Shown here: positions 39,631-47,502 of the stretch, piece by piece | Position numbering within the stretch: position 1 is the first letter of the stretch | Layout of the letters: every line of letters begins with the position of its first letter | Source of the DNA: Haloprofundus salilacus | GTDB taxonomy: Archaea; Halobacteriota; Halobacteria; Halobacteriales; Haloferacaceae | NCBI RefSeq assembly: GCF_020150815.1 | Contig: NZ_CP083723.1 | Coordinates: 992,001-1,056,000, forward strand | DNA length: 64,000 nucleotides | Direction: 5' to 3' | Notes under the pieces: generated by a model | Told to the model about the DNA's origin: nothing | Databases searched by the model: none | The model's input: only the letters and a program-made list of their open reading frames with translations | Translations under genes and position numbers: made by a program

Positions 39631-41232
39631 TCAGAACTCGTTGCCCCACGCGCGCAGCTTGTCTTCCGTCTTGTCGTAGATGCCGCCGACGAGCGTACTC
39701 TTCTTGACGTATGCGTCACGACTCGGCTCGTAGAGATACAGCCCGTAGTAGTCGTCGTCGGACTCGGCGTAGACGCTCTCGACGCGGAAACCGTTACCGT
39801 AGTTACAGATGGGGCGTTCGCTCGCGAGGTACTCGCCGCCGTATAGCTTGCAGTCGTCGCCGACGTTCTCGATGGCGCGGCGGTGGCCCACCCCCGTCTG
39901 GTCGACGGTCACCATCGAGAATCGTACGTTGTCCCGTGCACAGAAGATGCCCGACCGGGCGCCCTCGTCGCCCACGTCGCCGGTTATCTTCACTTCCTCG
40001 CAGTTCACCCGGGCTGTCCGGTTGCTGTCGGTGAGTTTGATGCCGTAGCCGCCGGGGATGTTCATGTCGATCGCCGTTCGGTAGACGGTCGTCTCGCCCG
40101 CTTCCGGGGAGATGACGATACCGTGTTTGACCTTGTCGCCGGCCATCGAGATTCGAACGTCCTGAATCCACGTCGACTCGCAGGTGTTCATCACCGTCAG
40201 TGCGTGGCCGTTGACCGACCGGATACGGATATCGGTGTCCCGAACCGCAAGATTCTCGCCGTTTTCGAGGCGAATCGCCCGCTGGTTGACGTCCTGCGGG
40301 CGGTTGTCGTCGACGACCACCGTCGCGTTCCGAATCTCGCTTTCGGTGCCGCCGAGACGGATGTTGGCGGTGTCGCTGTTCTTGTACAGACCGCCGTCGA
40401 CGACGATTTTCCCCGTTCCGCCCGAGGCGTACAGGCCGTTGTCGGGGAACGCACCGAGCTCGCAGTCTCTGAACGTCAATTCGCCGTGGTTGTGGACGTT
40501 CGAGATGATGCCGCTCGGCCCTTTCCAGAGGTTACCGTCGTTGGGCGTCTCGTCGACCCACGCCCCGCCGTCGGGCGCGCGGAAACGCTCGACGATACCG
40601 ACACCGTCGGGGTCGGTGACGCAGAACCGCCCCGGACCCCACGTTCCACTGTCGTGCTCGCCGACGACGTCGACGTCGCGCACGAGCAACCGTTCCGACG
40701 CCAGCGCGTCGATGACGCGAATTCCGGTGTCGTCGGCGGTGAAGTCGACCTCGAATCCCTCGAACCGGATGTCCGCGCCCGGCGCGTAGTGGACGCCGAG
40801 GCGGAACAGGCGGTACTGCGGGCCGTCGAACTCGTGATAGTTCGCCGGGACCAGCGTCGCGTCGTTGCCGACGAGACCGAACTGCTCGAAGTCCGAGTAG
40901 CGGAACTGTCGGTCCATCCGGTAGCGGCCCGGCGGGAACACCAACAGCGTGTTGTCGCCGCGGAGACGTTCCAGAACGTCGTTTATCGGCTGGTTGCCCG
41001 TGTTGTCAGCCCCCGCTTCGACGACGTCGTACACGCGGTCGTACTCCTCGAACAGCTCGCTCATGTCGGTGCTCGTTGTAGCCGCACCGACGCCGCTACC
41101 CAGTCGAACACCCGCCCCGGCGACCCCCACGCCGAGAACGCCCTTGAGATAGCCGCGTCGGGTTCGGTTCGTCGCATGTTCGTTCGATTCCGCTCCACGT
41201 TCGTTTCCGCAGACGTACATATTGTTAGGCAT
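39631..41232 (-). CDS. Tat-exported right-handed beta-helix protein (paralog)
   Basis: A 533-residue secreted protein with a long n-region before the Tat motif (TRRGYLKGVLGVGVAGAGVRLGSGVGAA), then the same N-cap and coils as the protein at 35343: YDVVEAGADNTGNQPINDVLERLRGDNTLLVFPPGRYRMDRQFRY, VRDVDVVGEHDSGTWGPG, FRDCELGAFPDNGLYASG, ITGDVGDEGARSGIF. The pair clearly arose by duplication and flanks the flippase gene. Likely extracellular polysaccharide binding, lyase or scaffold role; active-site residues are not identified. The start could also be the Met five codons in. No clear polysaccharide-type promoter motif is seen for this gene. Confidence 0.85.
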   Translation of the reverse strand: MPNNMYVCGNERGAESNEHATNRTRRGYLKGVLGVGVAGAGVRLGSGVGAATTSTDMSELFEEYDRVYDVVEAGADNTGNQPINDVLERLRGDNTLLVFPPGRYRMDRQFRYSDFEQFGLVGNDATLVPANYHEFDGPQYRLFRLGVHYAPGADIRFEGFEVDFTADDTGIRVIDALASERLLVRDVDVVGEHDSGTWGPGRFCVTDPDGVGIVERFRAPDGGAWVDETPNDGNLWKGPSGIISNVHNHGELTFRDCELGAFPDNGLYASGGTGKIVVDGGLYKNSDTANIRLGGTESEIRNATVVVDDNRPQDVNQRAIRLENGENLAVRDTDIRIRSVNGHALTVMNTCESTWIQDVRISMAGDKVKHGIVISPEAGETTVYRTAIDMNIPGGYGIKLTDSNRTARVNCEEVKITGDVGDEGARSGIFCARDNVRFSMVTVDQTGVGHRRAIENVGDDCKLYGGEYLASERPICNYGNGFRVESVYAESDDDYYGLYLYEPSRDAYVKKSTLVGGIYDKTEDKLRAWGNEF

Positions 41233-41605
41233 GATGTCTCGTGCGTCGCTCCCTACCTCGTATCGAAAACGGCGTTCTTCCCCCCGTTATCGTGACCCTA
41301 ACGTGGCACCCAGTTTGGTAGGTCTGCAACGTTCGTGGAAATAATACAGAACAATCAGGTCTAATAGACAGTCGTTCAGTGCTGTAGGTTTTAAATAACC
41401 GACCCCCAATAACGAGCGGTTAATCGGAGCTTACCGGCCTCCAAATCGCCACCGGAACGGGCGCAACGGACGCAACGGACGCCGGTGCGAGGGTGGGCTT
41501 TTCGGTCCGAAACCCGGTGTCACTCGAACGGTTACTAGCTTGCTAAACGACGTCTCGTGCTGTTTTTCGAGCGATGAGAGGGCGCGGGGCGATCCCGTAT
41601 CGCGG
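41233..41605. other. 370-bp intergenic region at the end of the polysaccharide locus
   Basis: Lower G+C than its surroundings. It contains GGTT-ttaaat-AACC (41388-41401), an imperfect palindrome with an A/T core, and AT-rich stretches (aataatacagaacaatc). No gene or clear terminator. It lies between the beta-helix promoter side and the 3' end of the regulator at 41606. Confidence 0.5.
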
Positions 41606-42478
41606 TTAGAACTCGTTCTCGAACGTCGGCGTCACGAGCGTACTGCCGACGAGCGCGCCGGTCCCGCGCCGCAGTTGCTGGGAGACCGCCGACGGCGACA
41701 CGTCGAATCGCTCGGCCAACTCGTTCTGTGAACTCCGGCGGGGGACGTCGTAGTACCCTATCTCGTAGGCGGCGCGGAGCAGTCGTTCCTGGTCGTCGGT
41801 GACGCCGTAGCGTGTTCTCTGACCCCGCTCCTCCTCGGTGTCGGTCGTGTATAGTTGCCGAACCCGGAAGTCCACGTCGTTCTCGCGGCAGCGGCCGCTC
41901 AGCGTCGCCAGCGCCTCTCTGTCCGGGAGGCGCATACGGACGAGCCACCCGCTGCTGTTGCTCTCGGCGGTCATCACGGACGCACCGAGCGCCTCGGGCA
42001 ACTCGGTGGGCCACTTCGCCGACTCGCTCAACCCGACCCGGTACATCCTGTAGTTCGATTCGACGCCGACGAGCGTCGGGTCGCGAACCGTCGAGTCTTC
42101 GACGAGCGCCGTCTCCAAGCCGCGGTAGTCGACGTTCGAGGCGGTGAAAAACAGCGTCTCGCGGCCGCGATACGTCGTCTGCGACCGCGGTTTGAGGGTC
42201 GACTCCGAGACCGCGTCGAGCGTGGGGCAGAGCACGACGCTCGGGTGTGCGAGATACGCTTCGACGACGAGTTCGTAGAGGTCGGTTTCGAGACCAGCGG
42301 CCGTCGCCACTCCGTCGACGTTTCGGTCCGAGTCGCCGTCGGCGTCCCGGTCGGGCCCGTCGTCAGGGTCACCGTCCATACTCAACGGCACGGTGCCGCC
42401 CACCTGCAGAAACGGGACCCGCTCATCCGCAGTTGCGCCGTCTTCGACGGGGCTATCGTCGGTCGGAGCTGGACCCAC
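41606..42478 (-). CDS. Bacterio-opsin-activator-type HTH regulator
   Basis: A 290-residue protein. The first 60 residues are an Asp-rich, probably disordered region. A sensor-like part follows (about 60-215: LYELVVEAYLAHPSVVLCPTLDAVSES...LVRMRLPDREALATLSGRC). The C-terminal HTH_10 domain is VTDDQERLLRAAYEIGYYDVPRRSSQNELAERFDVSPSAVSQQLRRGTGALVGSTL. The GTG start at 42478 is preferred because the acidic composition continues to it; ATG 42379 is the alternative. A TATA-like box (ggatttatc) lies about 34 nt upstream. Its position at the edge of the polysaccharide locus makes it a candidate regulator of the locus. Confidence 0.85.
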   Translation of the reverse strand: MGPAPTDDSPVEDGATADERVPFLQVGGTVPLSMDGDPDDGPDRDADGDSDRNVDGVATAAGLETDLYELVVEAYLAHPSVVLCPTLDAVSESTLKPRSQTTYRGRETLFFTASNVDYRGLETALVEDSTVRDPTLVGVESNYRMYRVGLSESAKWPTELPEALGASVMTAESNSSGWLVRMRLPDREALATLSGRCRENDVDFRVRQLYTTDTEEERGQRTRYGVTDDQERLLRAAYEIGYYDVPRRSSQNELAERFDVSPSAVSQQLRRGTGALVGSTLVTPTFENEF

Positions 42479-42591
42479 ATATCAGAAGAGTTCTCCACGC
42501 GGGAGCTAGATAAATCCAAAGCTCCGTTTCGACTGTTTCCGGCGGTCTAGCGGCCTTAGCATCGGGGTAATCGGACGTGGTGCGCGGGCAG

Positions 42592-43140
42592 TTACCTCTG
42601 AATACGTTGCGGGACCGACCGCTTCTTTCGGCGTCGCTCCGCGACGAACAGCGCGAGCGCGACGAGACAGACGAGCAGTTCGAGTGGGAACGACACCGAC
42701 GACAGGTACTGACTGACGTAGCCGTCCGAGAGGAACGGCACCGCCGACAGCAGCGTGTCGGTGTAACCCGGAACCGACCCATCGACCATGGGGTTCGACC
42801 AGTGCGTCACCGGCCATCCGAGCATTCCGGCGGCATGCGCGCCTCGGCCGTCGAGCGTCAACTGGAGGAGGTCCGCGCCGAGATGCGAGAGCCACCCGAC
42901 GCCGAACGCGACGCCCGCCGTCTTTCGGTACTCGGTGGGCGTCGAGTACAGCACCGTGCCGACGACGGCGAGTCCGAAAAGCGAGTGCGAGACGGTCTGG
43001 TACGCGGGGAAAATACCGGTCAAGCCGAGCGATTTGTCGACGAGGTCCGGCAGCGCGGCGCCCAGCAGACACCACCCCAGCGAGAGGCGGACCCGGACGC
43101 CGAGGAGGTAGCCGACGGCGAGGTGGGCGGGGAACCACAT
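42592..43140 (-). CDS. Membrane-bound metal-dependent hydrolase-like protein (paralog)
   Basis: A 182-residue YdjM/DUF457-type protein with about four helices and the His/Asp motifs HLAVGYLLG, AALPDLVDKSLG, TVSHSLFGL and GVGWLSHLGADLLQL. Paralog of the protein at 28481. The ATG at 43140 aligns with the start of the paralog and is 29 nt from a TATA box (43164-43172), so the transcript is probably leaderless; an upstream ATG at 43176 is the alternative. C-terminus is basic (RRRKKRSVPQRIQR). Confidence 0.83.
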   Translation of the reverse strand: MWFPAHLAVGYLLGVRVRLSLGWCLLGAALPDLVDKSLGLTGIFPAYQTVSHSLFGLAVVGTVLYSTPTEYRKTAGVAFGVGWLSHLGADLLQLTLDGRGAHAAGMLGWPVTHWSNPMVDGSVPGYTDTLLSAVPFLSDGYVSQYLSSVSFPLELLVCLVALALFVAERRRKKRSVPQRIQR

Positions 43141-43163
43141 TGCGTTCGTCAAATCCGTTTCCT

Positions 43164-43172
43164 CGTATAAGC
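43164..43172 (-). promoter_or_regulatory. TATA box for the membrane hydrolase gene
   Basis: Minus-strand GCTTATACG, centred about 28 nt before ATG 43140. It decides the start in favour of the shorter protein. Confidence 0.55.
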
Positions 43173-43382
43173 GCATGGATTCATCCCGATTGGTGACTGG
43201 TCGCCGACAGGCGCTGCGGGAGTCGTCGCTTCGGAGCGACCGGTAGCGCCGCCCTCGCATCCCGCGCCGACGGCGAGAGCTATCGCTCGCCGACTGAAAA
43301 TTCCGTAGGGCGCGTGAACGACGCGTACCCCTACCCGTGTTCCCGACGACCTACGGTCTGTACTTCCGTAGATGAACAACCA

Positions 43383-43390
43383 ATATATAA
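43383..43390. promoter_or_regulatory. Orphan strong TATA element ATATATAA
   Basis: A strong A/T box in the 258-bp gap between the membrane hydrolase and DUF5786 genes. On the minus strand it reads TTTATATATT and would start RNA about 230 nt upstream of the hydrolase; on the plus strand it would give an antisense RNA to DUF5786. No gene start lies at a suitable distance in either direction. Confidence 0.35.
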
Positions 43391-43434
43391 ACGTATGTCA
43401 GACGGGCGTCATCGGAGACGGCCGGAGACCGTCG

Positions 43435-43623
43435 CTACTCGTCTTCCGTTTCCGCATCCGCTTTTATTTCTTCGAGCTGCGAGAGCAGGTCGTCCGTCGT
43501 CGCCTCCGAGTCGAACGTCACCTTCCCCTCGTGGTCGTTCTCGTGGACGTTCACGCCGTCGTCGGCGTCGGCGCTCACGGTCTGGTCTCGCTGCTCGGAT
43601 TCGTCGTAGCTACCAAAACCCAT
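43435..43623 (-). CDS. DUF5786 small acidic protein
   Basis: A 62-residue, very acidic haloarchaeal protein starting MGFGSYDESEQRDQ and containing DDGVNVHENDHEGKVTF, a segment characteristic of DUF5786; the C-terminal helix is DDLLSQLEEIKADAETEDE. The family is conserved and has no known function. Single-gene unit. Confidence 0.85.
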   Translation of the reverse strand: MGFGSYDESEQRDQTVSADADDGVNVHENDHEGKVTFDSEATTDDLLSQLEEIKADAETEDE

Positions 43624-43686
43624 GTTTCTAGACTCTCACCCGGCTACAAAACACGTACGGTACGTCGCAGATTCGTGTCGGACTCG

Positions 43687-44241
43687 TTAGTCGTCCGCGG
43701 GGGTTTGCTTCGCTTTGTCGGTGAACTTCTCGCGAACCTTTCTGATCTTCGGTTCGGCGTTGAACGTGCAGTAGGCGTCGCCGGGGTTCTTCTCGTAGTA
43801 GTCTTGGTGGTACTTTTCGGCGATGTAGTACGGCCCGAGCGGCTCGATCTCGGTGACGATGGGGTCGTCGAACGCGTCCTCCGCTTCGAGTTCCTCGACG
43901 AACGACTCGACGAGTACCCGCTGCTCGTCGTCGTGGTAGTACACCGCGGAGCGGTACTGCGTGCCCACGTCGGGACCTTGGCGGTTGAGCATCGTCGGGT
44001 CGTGGACGGTGAAAAACACCTGCAGGAGGTCCTCGTAACTCAGTTTCTCGGGGTCGTACTCGATTTGGACGGCCTCAGCGTGGCCCGTCTCGCCCGTGCA
44101 GACCTGCTCGTACGTCGGGTCGGCCACGTCGCCGCCGGTGTAACCCGAGGTGGCTTCGAGGACGCCGTCGAGTTCCTTCATCGCCGCCTCGATGCACCAG
44201 AAGCAGCCGCCGGCGAACGTCGCTGTCTCCGTGTTGCTCAT
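43687..44241 (-). CDS. msrA: Peptide-methionine (S)-S-oxide reductase
   Basis: A 184-residue MsrA with the catalytic GGCFWCIEAA motif (Cys13 nucleophile, Cys16), GYTGGDVADPTYEQVCTGETGHAEAVQIEYDP and the YYHDDEQ and YHQDYYEKNP segments. It reduces methionine-S-sulfoxide in proteins using thioredoxin. ATG 44241 gives the normal N-terminus; the longer frame upstream is antisense to the neighbouring aldo/keto reductase gene. Transcribed in the same direction as that gene. Confidence 0.96.
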   Translation of the reverse strand: MSNTETATFAGGCFWCIEAAMKELDGVLEATSGYTGGDVADPTYEQVCTGETGHAEAVQIEYDPEKLSYEDLLQVFFTVHDPTMLNRQGPDVGTQYRSAVYYHDDEQRVLVESFVEELEAEDAFDDPIVTEIEPLGPYYIAEKYHQDYYEKNPGDAYCTFNAEPKIRKVREKFTDKAKQTPADD

Positions 44242-44309
44242 AGGGTAGATACGGGCGCGAGGCGTTAAGATGCTACGGAAAGGGAGGTCGTTTGGCCGAG
44301 CGCGTTCGG

Positions 44310-45158
44310 TTACTCGTTCAGCCGCGACATCTCGTCGTCGGAGAGGTCGATTCGGGACGCGGCGACGTTGTCGTGGAGGTGGTCGACGCTGGATGTGCCC
44401 GGAATTGGCAGTATCACCTCCGAGCGGTGGAGCAACCACGCCAGCGCGATCTGCTGGGTCGTCGCGTCGTGCGCGTCGGCGATCTCCTCGACGGCGTCGG
44501 CTTTGTCGCCCAGGTCGCCCGCGCCGAGCGGGTACCACGGGATGAAACCGATGCCGGCGTCTTCGCACGCCTCCAGTACGTCCTCCTGCTCCCGGTCGCC
44601 GACGTTGAATCGGTTCTGGACGGTGGCGACGTCGAGGATGTCGCGAGCGGCGTCGATTTGATCGACCGAGACGTTGCTGAGACCGACGTGTTCGATTTTT
44701 CCGTCGTCCTTCAGTTCCGCGAGCGTCCGCACCGACTCCTCGAAGTCGACGTCGGGGTCCGGGCGGTGCAGTTGGTAGAGATCGATGCTGTCGACGCGGA
44801 GGCGGTCGAGGCTCCCGAGGACGGCGTTGCGGAGGTAGTCGGGGTCGCCGTTCGGTATCCAGTCGCCCTCGTCGTTGCGGAGCAGGCCGCCCTTGGTGGC
44901 GACGACGAGGTCCTCCGGGTACGGGTGAAGCGTCTCGCCGATAAGTCGTTCGCTCACGGCCGGGCCGTAGGAGTCTGCGGTGTCGACGAGGTCGGTTCCG
45001 GTCGCGATGACCTCGTGGAGCACGCGGCGGGCCTCCTCGCCATCGTCGGGTTCGCCGATGATGTTCTCGCCGGTGAGGCGCATCGCGCCGTAGCCGAGTC
45101 GATGCACGGTGAGGTCGCCGCCGATGTCGAACGTGTCACTTCGGTTTTCGAGCGTCAT
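44310..45158 (-). CDS. Aldo/keto reductase
   Basis: A 282-residue AKR. Catalytic tetrad regions are visible: LVDTADSYGPAVSERLIGE (Asp and Tyr), VVATKGG (Lys) and IDLYQLHRPDPD (His). The NADP-binding C-terminal part is AWLLHRSEVILPIPGTSSVDHLHDN. Barrel start HRLGYGAMRLTG is typical of oxidoreductases of the YdhF/general stress group. Substrate unknown. Upstream (45159-45289) is the divergent hydroxyacid dehydrogenase gene. Confidence 0.93.
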   Translation of the reverse strand: MTLENRSDTFDIGGDLTVHRLGYGAMRLTGENIIGEPDDGEEARRVLHEVIATGTDLVDTADSYGPAVSERLIGETLHPYPEDLVVATKGGLLRNDEGDWIPNGDPDYLRNAVLGSLDRLRVDSIDLYQLHRPDPDVDFEESVRTLAELKDDGKIEHVGLSNVSVDQIDAARDILDVATVQNRFNVGDREQEDVLEACEDAGIGFIPWYPLGAGDLGDKADAVEEIADAHDATTQQIALAWLLHRSEVILPIPGTSSVDHLHDNVAASRIDLSDDEMSRLNE

Positions 45159-45289
45159 AGAGGAAGAGACGGCCGCGAGATAGTAGCCTCTTGGGTGACC
45201 GGCGCGCGCCGCCCTTCAGTGACCGCAACGCCTGCTTCCCTGACGGTCGACCACAACGCTTGCCTCCCCCGTTGCCAAAGTCACGGGCG

Positions 45290-46261
45290 ATGGCCGAACA
45301 ACTCACTGTCGGCGTTCTCCGCGGCCGCGCTCACGGTCGGTCGAGCGAAGAAGCGGCCGAGGCGCTCCGCAAACGACTGCCGACCCACGACGTTCGCTAC
45401 GCGCGGACGCGCCCCGAGGAACTTGACGTCGCCGCAGATGCCGACGTACTCGTCGGTCTCCGCGCCGACGAAGAACTGCTTGAACACGCCCCGAACCTGC
45501 ACGTCTTCGCCGCTGGCTCGGCGGGCGTCGACCACCTGCCGCTCGACGCGTTCGCCGACCGCGACGTCGCGGTGACGAACGCGTCGGGGGTCCACGGACC
45601 GAACATGGCCGAGCACGTGCTGGCGACGTTGCTGTCGCTCACCCGCCGCCTCGACGTGGGGATGCGTCGGCAGGCGCGCCGCGAGTGGCGGCGGTTCCAG
45701 ACTCGCGGCGAGTTGTACGACAGCACCGTCACCGTGGTCGGTCTCGGCGCAATCGGCGAGGCGCTGGTCGAACGCCTCTCGGGGTTCGGCGTCCACACCG
45801 TCGGGGTGCGCTACTCGCCGGAGAAAGGCGGGCCGACGGACGAGGTCATCGGCTTCGAGGACGACGAACTGGCCGACGCGTTCGCGCGGACCGACGCGCT
45901 CGTCCTCGCCTGCCCGCTGACCGAGACGACCCGCGGGCTCGTCGACGGCGACGCGTTCCGGACGCTCCCGACCGATGCCATTCTCGTCAACGTCGCCCGC
46001 GGCCCCGTCGTCGACACCGGCGCGCTCGTCACCGCCCTGCAGAAAAACTCGATTGCCGCGGCGGCGCTGGACGTGACCGACCCCGAACCGTTACCCGAGG
46101 ACCACCCGCTGTGGACGTTCGGCAACGTCATCATCACGCCGCACAGCGCCGGGGACACGCCGCGGTACTGGCAGCGCGTTGCCGACATCGTCGCCGAGAA
46201 CGTCGAAAGGCTCGCAGAGACCGAAGAGACCGCGGAGCTCAGGAACCGAGTGGAGTTCTGA
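45290..46261 (+). CDS. D-2-hydroxyacid dehydrogenase
   Basis: A 323-residue NAD(P)-dependent 2-hydroxyacid dehydrogenase. The nucleotide-binding motif is TVVGLGAIGEALVERL (GxGxxG), followed by LACPLTETTRGLVDGDAF, the catalytic Arg in VNVARGPVVDTGAL, Glu in DVTDPEPLPEDHPLW and His in ITPHSAGDTPRYW. It reduces a 2-keto acid to the D-hydroxy acid or the reverse; the substrate cannot be specified. ATG 45290 fits the family N-terminus (LTVGVLRGRAHG). Converges on the DUF4166 gene. Confidence 0.93.
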   Translation: MAEQLTVGVLRGRAHGRSSEEAAEALRKRLPTHDVRYARTRPEELDVAADADVLVGLRADEELLEHAPNLHVFAAGSAGVDHLPLDAFADRDVAVTNASGVHGPNMAEHVLATLLSLTRRLDVGMRRQARREWRRFQTRGELYDSTVTVVGLGAIGEALVERLSGFGVHTVGVRYSPEKGGPTDEVIGFEDDELADAFARTDALVLACPLTETTRGLVDGDAFRTLPTDAILVNVARGPVVDTGALVTALQKNSIAAAALDVTDPEPLPEDHPLWTFGNVIITPHSAGDTPRYWQRVADIVAENVERLAETEETAELRNRVEF

Positions 46262-46269
46262 ACGGAGCC

Positions 46270-46944
46270 TCACCGTGGCGGGAGCGCGTCGAGTCCGCGC
46301 GTCGGTCGGAACTCGTCGGGGATCGTTTCGAGCGTCTCCGTCTCCTGAGTGAACGTGCCGCGATAACTGAGGACGTGACCCGCGAGTCGGTTTTCGACGA
46401 CGGCGTCGACGTGGTACCGCTCGTCGGCGTCGTCGTACCGCTCGCGAACCTCGACGCTCGCCGCCAGCAGGGCGGGAAGTCGGACGTACCGGTCGCCGCG
46501 TCGAACCCACTGGCGGCCGCTTTCGACGACGAGCGCGCCCGCCTCGACCGATGGTCGGAGTTCCGTGACGAGGAGACCGCCCGTTCCGAGGAAGTCGAGT
46601 AATCGCCCGTTCTCGGCGTCCCAGACGGTCAGCGAGTCGAACCGGCGGCGTCCGTGGTCGAAGCGGAACGTTCGAATCGTCGAAAGCGCCTCGCGCCCGG
46701 CGTCGTCGCGCAGACCGACAGTTTTCAGCGTGAACGGGACGTCGTTACCGGCTTCGGGAAAGAGGAGATTTCGGGAGGCCATCGCGTACAGCGCCGGCAA
46801 CACGTGCGTCCCGCGACTGATGTTCATCTCACCGCGGCCGACGCAGAGCGCGTCGTCTTCGGCGTCGAGGACGTATCGCTCTCGAACCTCCGGGTGGAGT
46901 TCGTCGGCTTCGGACCCGAGCGCCCGCTCGTAGACGCCGGTCAT
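46270..46944 (-). CDS. DUF4166 domain protein
   Basis: A 224-residue soluble protein: MTGVYERALGSEADELHPEVRERYVLDAEDDALCVGRGEMNISRGTHVLPALYAM..., which fits DUF4166 (L-H-P-x-V-R-E-R at the N-terminus and repeated antiparallel strands, e.g. FTLKTVGLRDDAGREALSTIRTFRFD). Role unknown; DUF4166 domains also occur fused to saccharopine-dehydrogenase-like proteins. Its ATG overlaps the stop of the MaoC-like gene by 4 nt, so the pair is an operon. Confidence 0.8.
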   Translation of the reverse strand: MTGVYERALGSEADELHPEVRERYVLDAEDDALCVGRGEMNISRGTHVLPALYAMASRNLLFPEAGNDVPFTLKTVGLRDDAGREALSTIRTFRFDHGRRRFDSLTVWDAENGRLLDFLGTGGLLVTELRPSVEAGALVVESGRQWVRRGDRYVRLPALLAASVEVRERYDDADERYHVDAVVENRLAGHVLSYRGTFTQETETLETIPDEFRPTRGLDALPPR

Positions 46945-47330
46945 CGGCGCTCTTCCTTCCAGAGTAGTCCGGTAACCGTACCCGAGAGAACGGTTTCGTC
47001 GCTCCAAGAGCAGACAACGGTGGCGGTGAGGTCGTACCGGTCGGAGCGCTCCTCGACGGTCTCGTAGGTCCACGTGCAGGTGATTCGCTCGTTCGTGTAC
47101 ACCGGGCGAGCGAACGTGAACTCCATCGTGTGCGCGAGGACTCCCTGCTCGCCGCCGATTTGGGTGGGGAGCGTCGCCGTCAGCAATCCATGAACCATCC
47201 GCCGCCCCTCCTCGTCCGGTTCGGTGTGCTGCGGTTGCGTGTCACCCGAGAGATCGGCGAAGGCGTCGACTTCTTCGGCGGTGAACGTGCGTTCGACCGT
47301 GTGGCTATCGCCCGGTGTCGGCGGAGTCAT
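46941..47330 (-). CDS. MaoC-like hotdog-fold dehydratase
   Basis: A 129-residue protein. FTAEEVDAFADLSGDTQPQHTEPDEEGRRMVHGLLTATLPTQIGG is the R-hydratase/MaoC signature, with catalytic Asp and the following His/Gln; HTMEFTFARPVYTNERIT is the second half of the hotdog. Members hydrate trans-enoyl-CoA. Here the usual NPxHxD motif is degenerate (DTQPQHTE), so the substrate or activity may differ. Co-transcribed with the DUF4166 gene; divergent from the recombinase gene. Confidence 0.85.
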   Translation of the reverse strand: MTPPTPGDSHTVERTFTAEEVDAFADLSGDTQPQHTEPDEEGRRMVHGLLTATLPTQIGGEQGVLAHTMEFTFARPVYTNERITCTWTYETVEERSDRYDLTATVVCSWSDETVLSGTVTGLLWKEERR

Positions 47331-47502
47331 CGTCTGGAGAGTTAGAACACCTCGAGAGTAAAAGCGAGGGTAGCTCTCGTCTCCGTCGTTTGTATAGTAA
47401 TATCTGATTTATAAGTCTCGCGTCCGTCGAGCCAGTCGGCCGTTTTCGGACTCGAACGCCGGACTGACAGCTATTTACGGCTGGCTACGTCAAACGGAAC
47501 CG

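Noticed and set aside
42382-42480. 32-codon leader ORF before the Bat-type regulator at 41606
   Set aside because: It looks like the leader frames of the polysaccharide genes, but the overlapping frame from GTG 42478 is acidic and continuous with the regulator, so it is more likely a shadow of real coding sequence.
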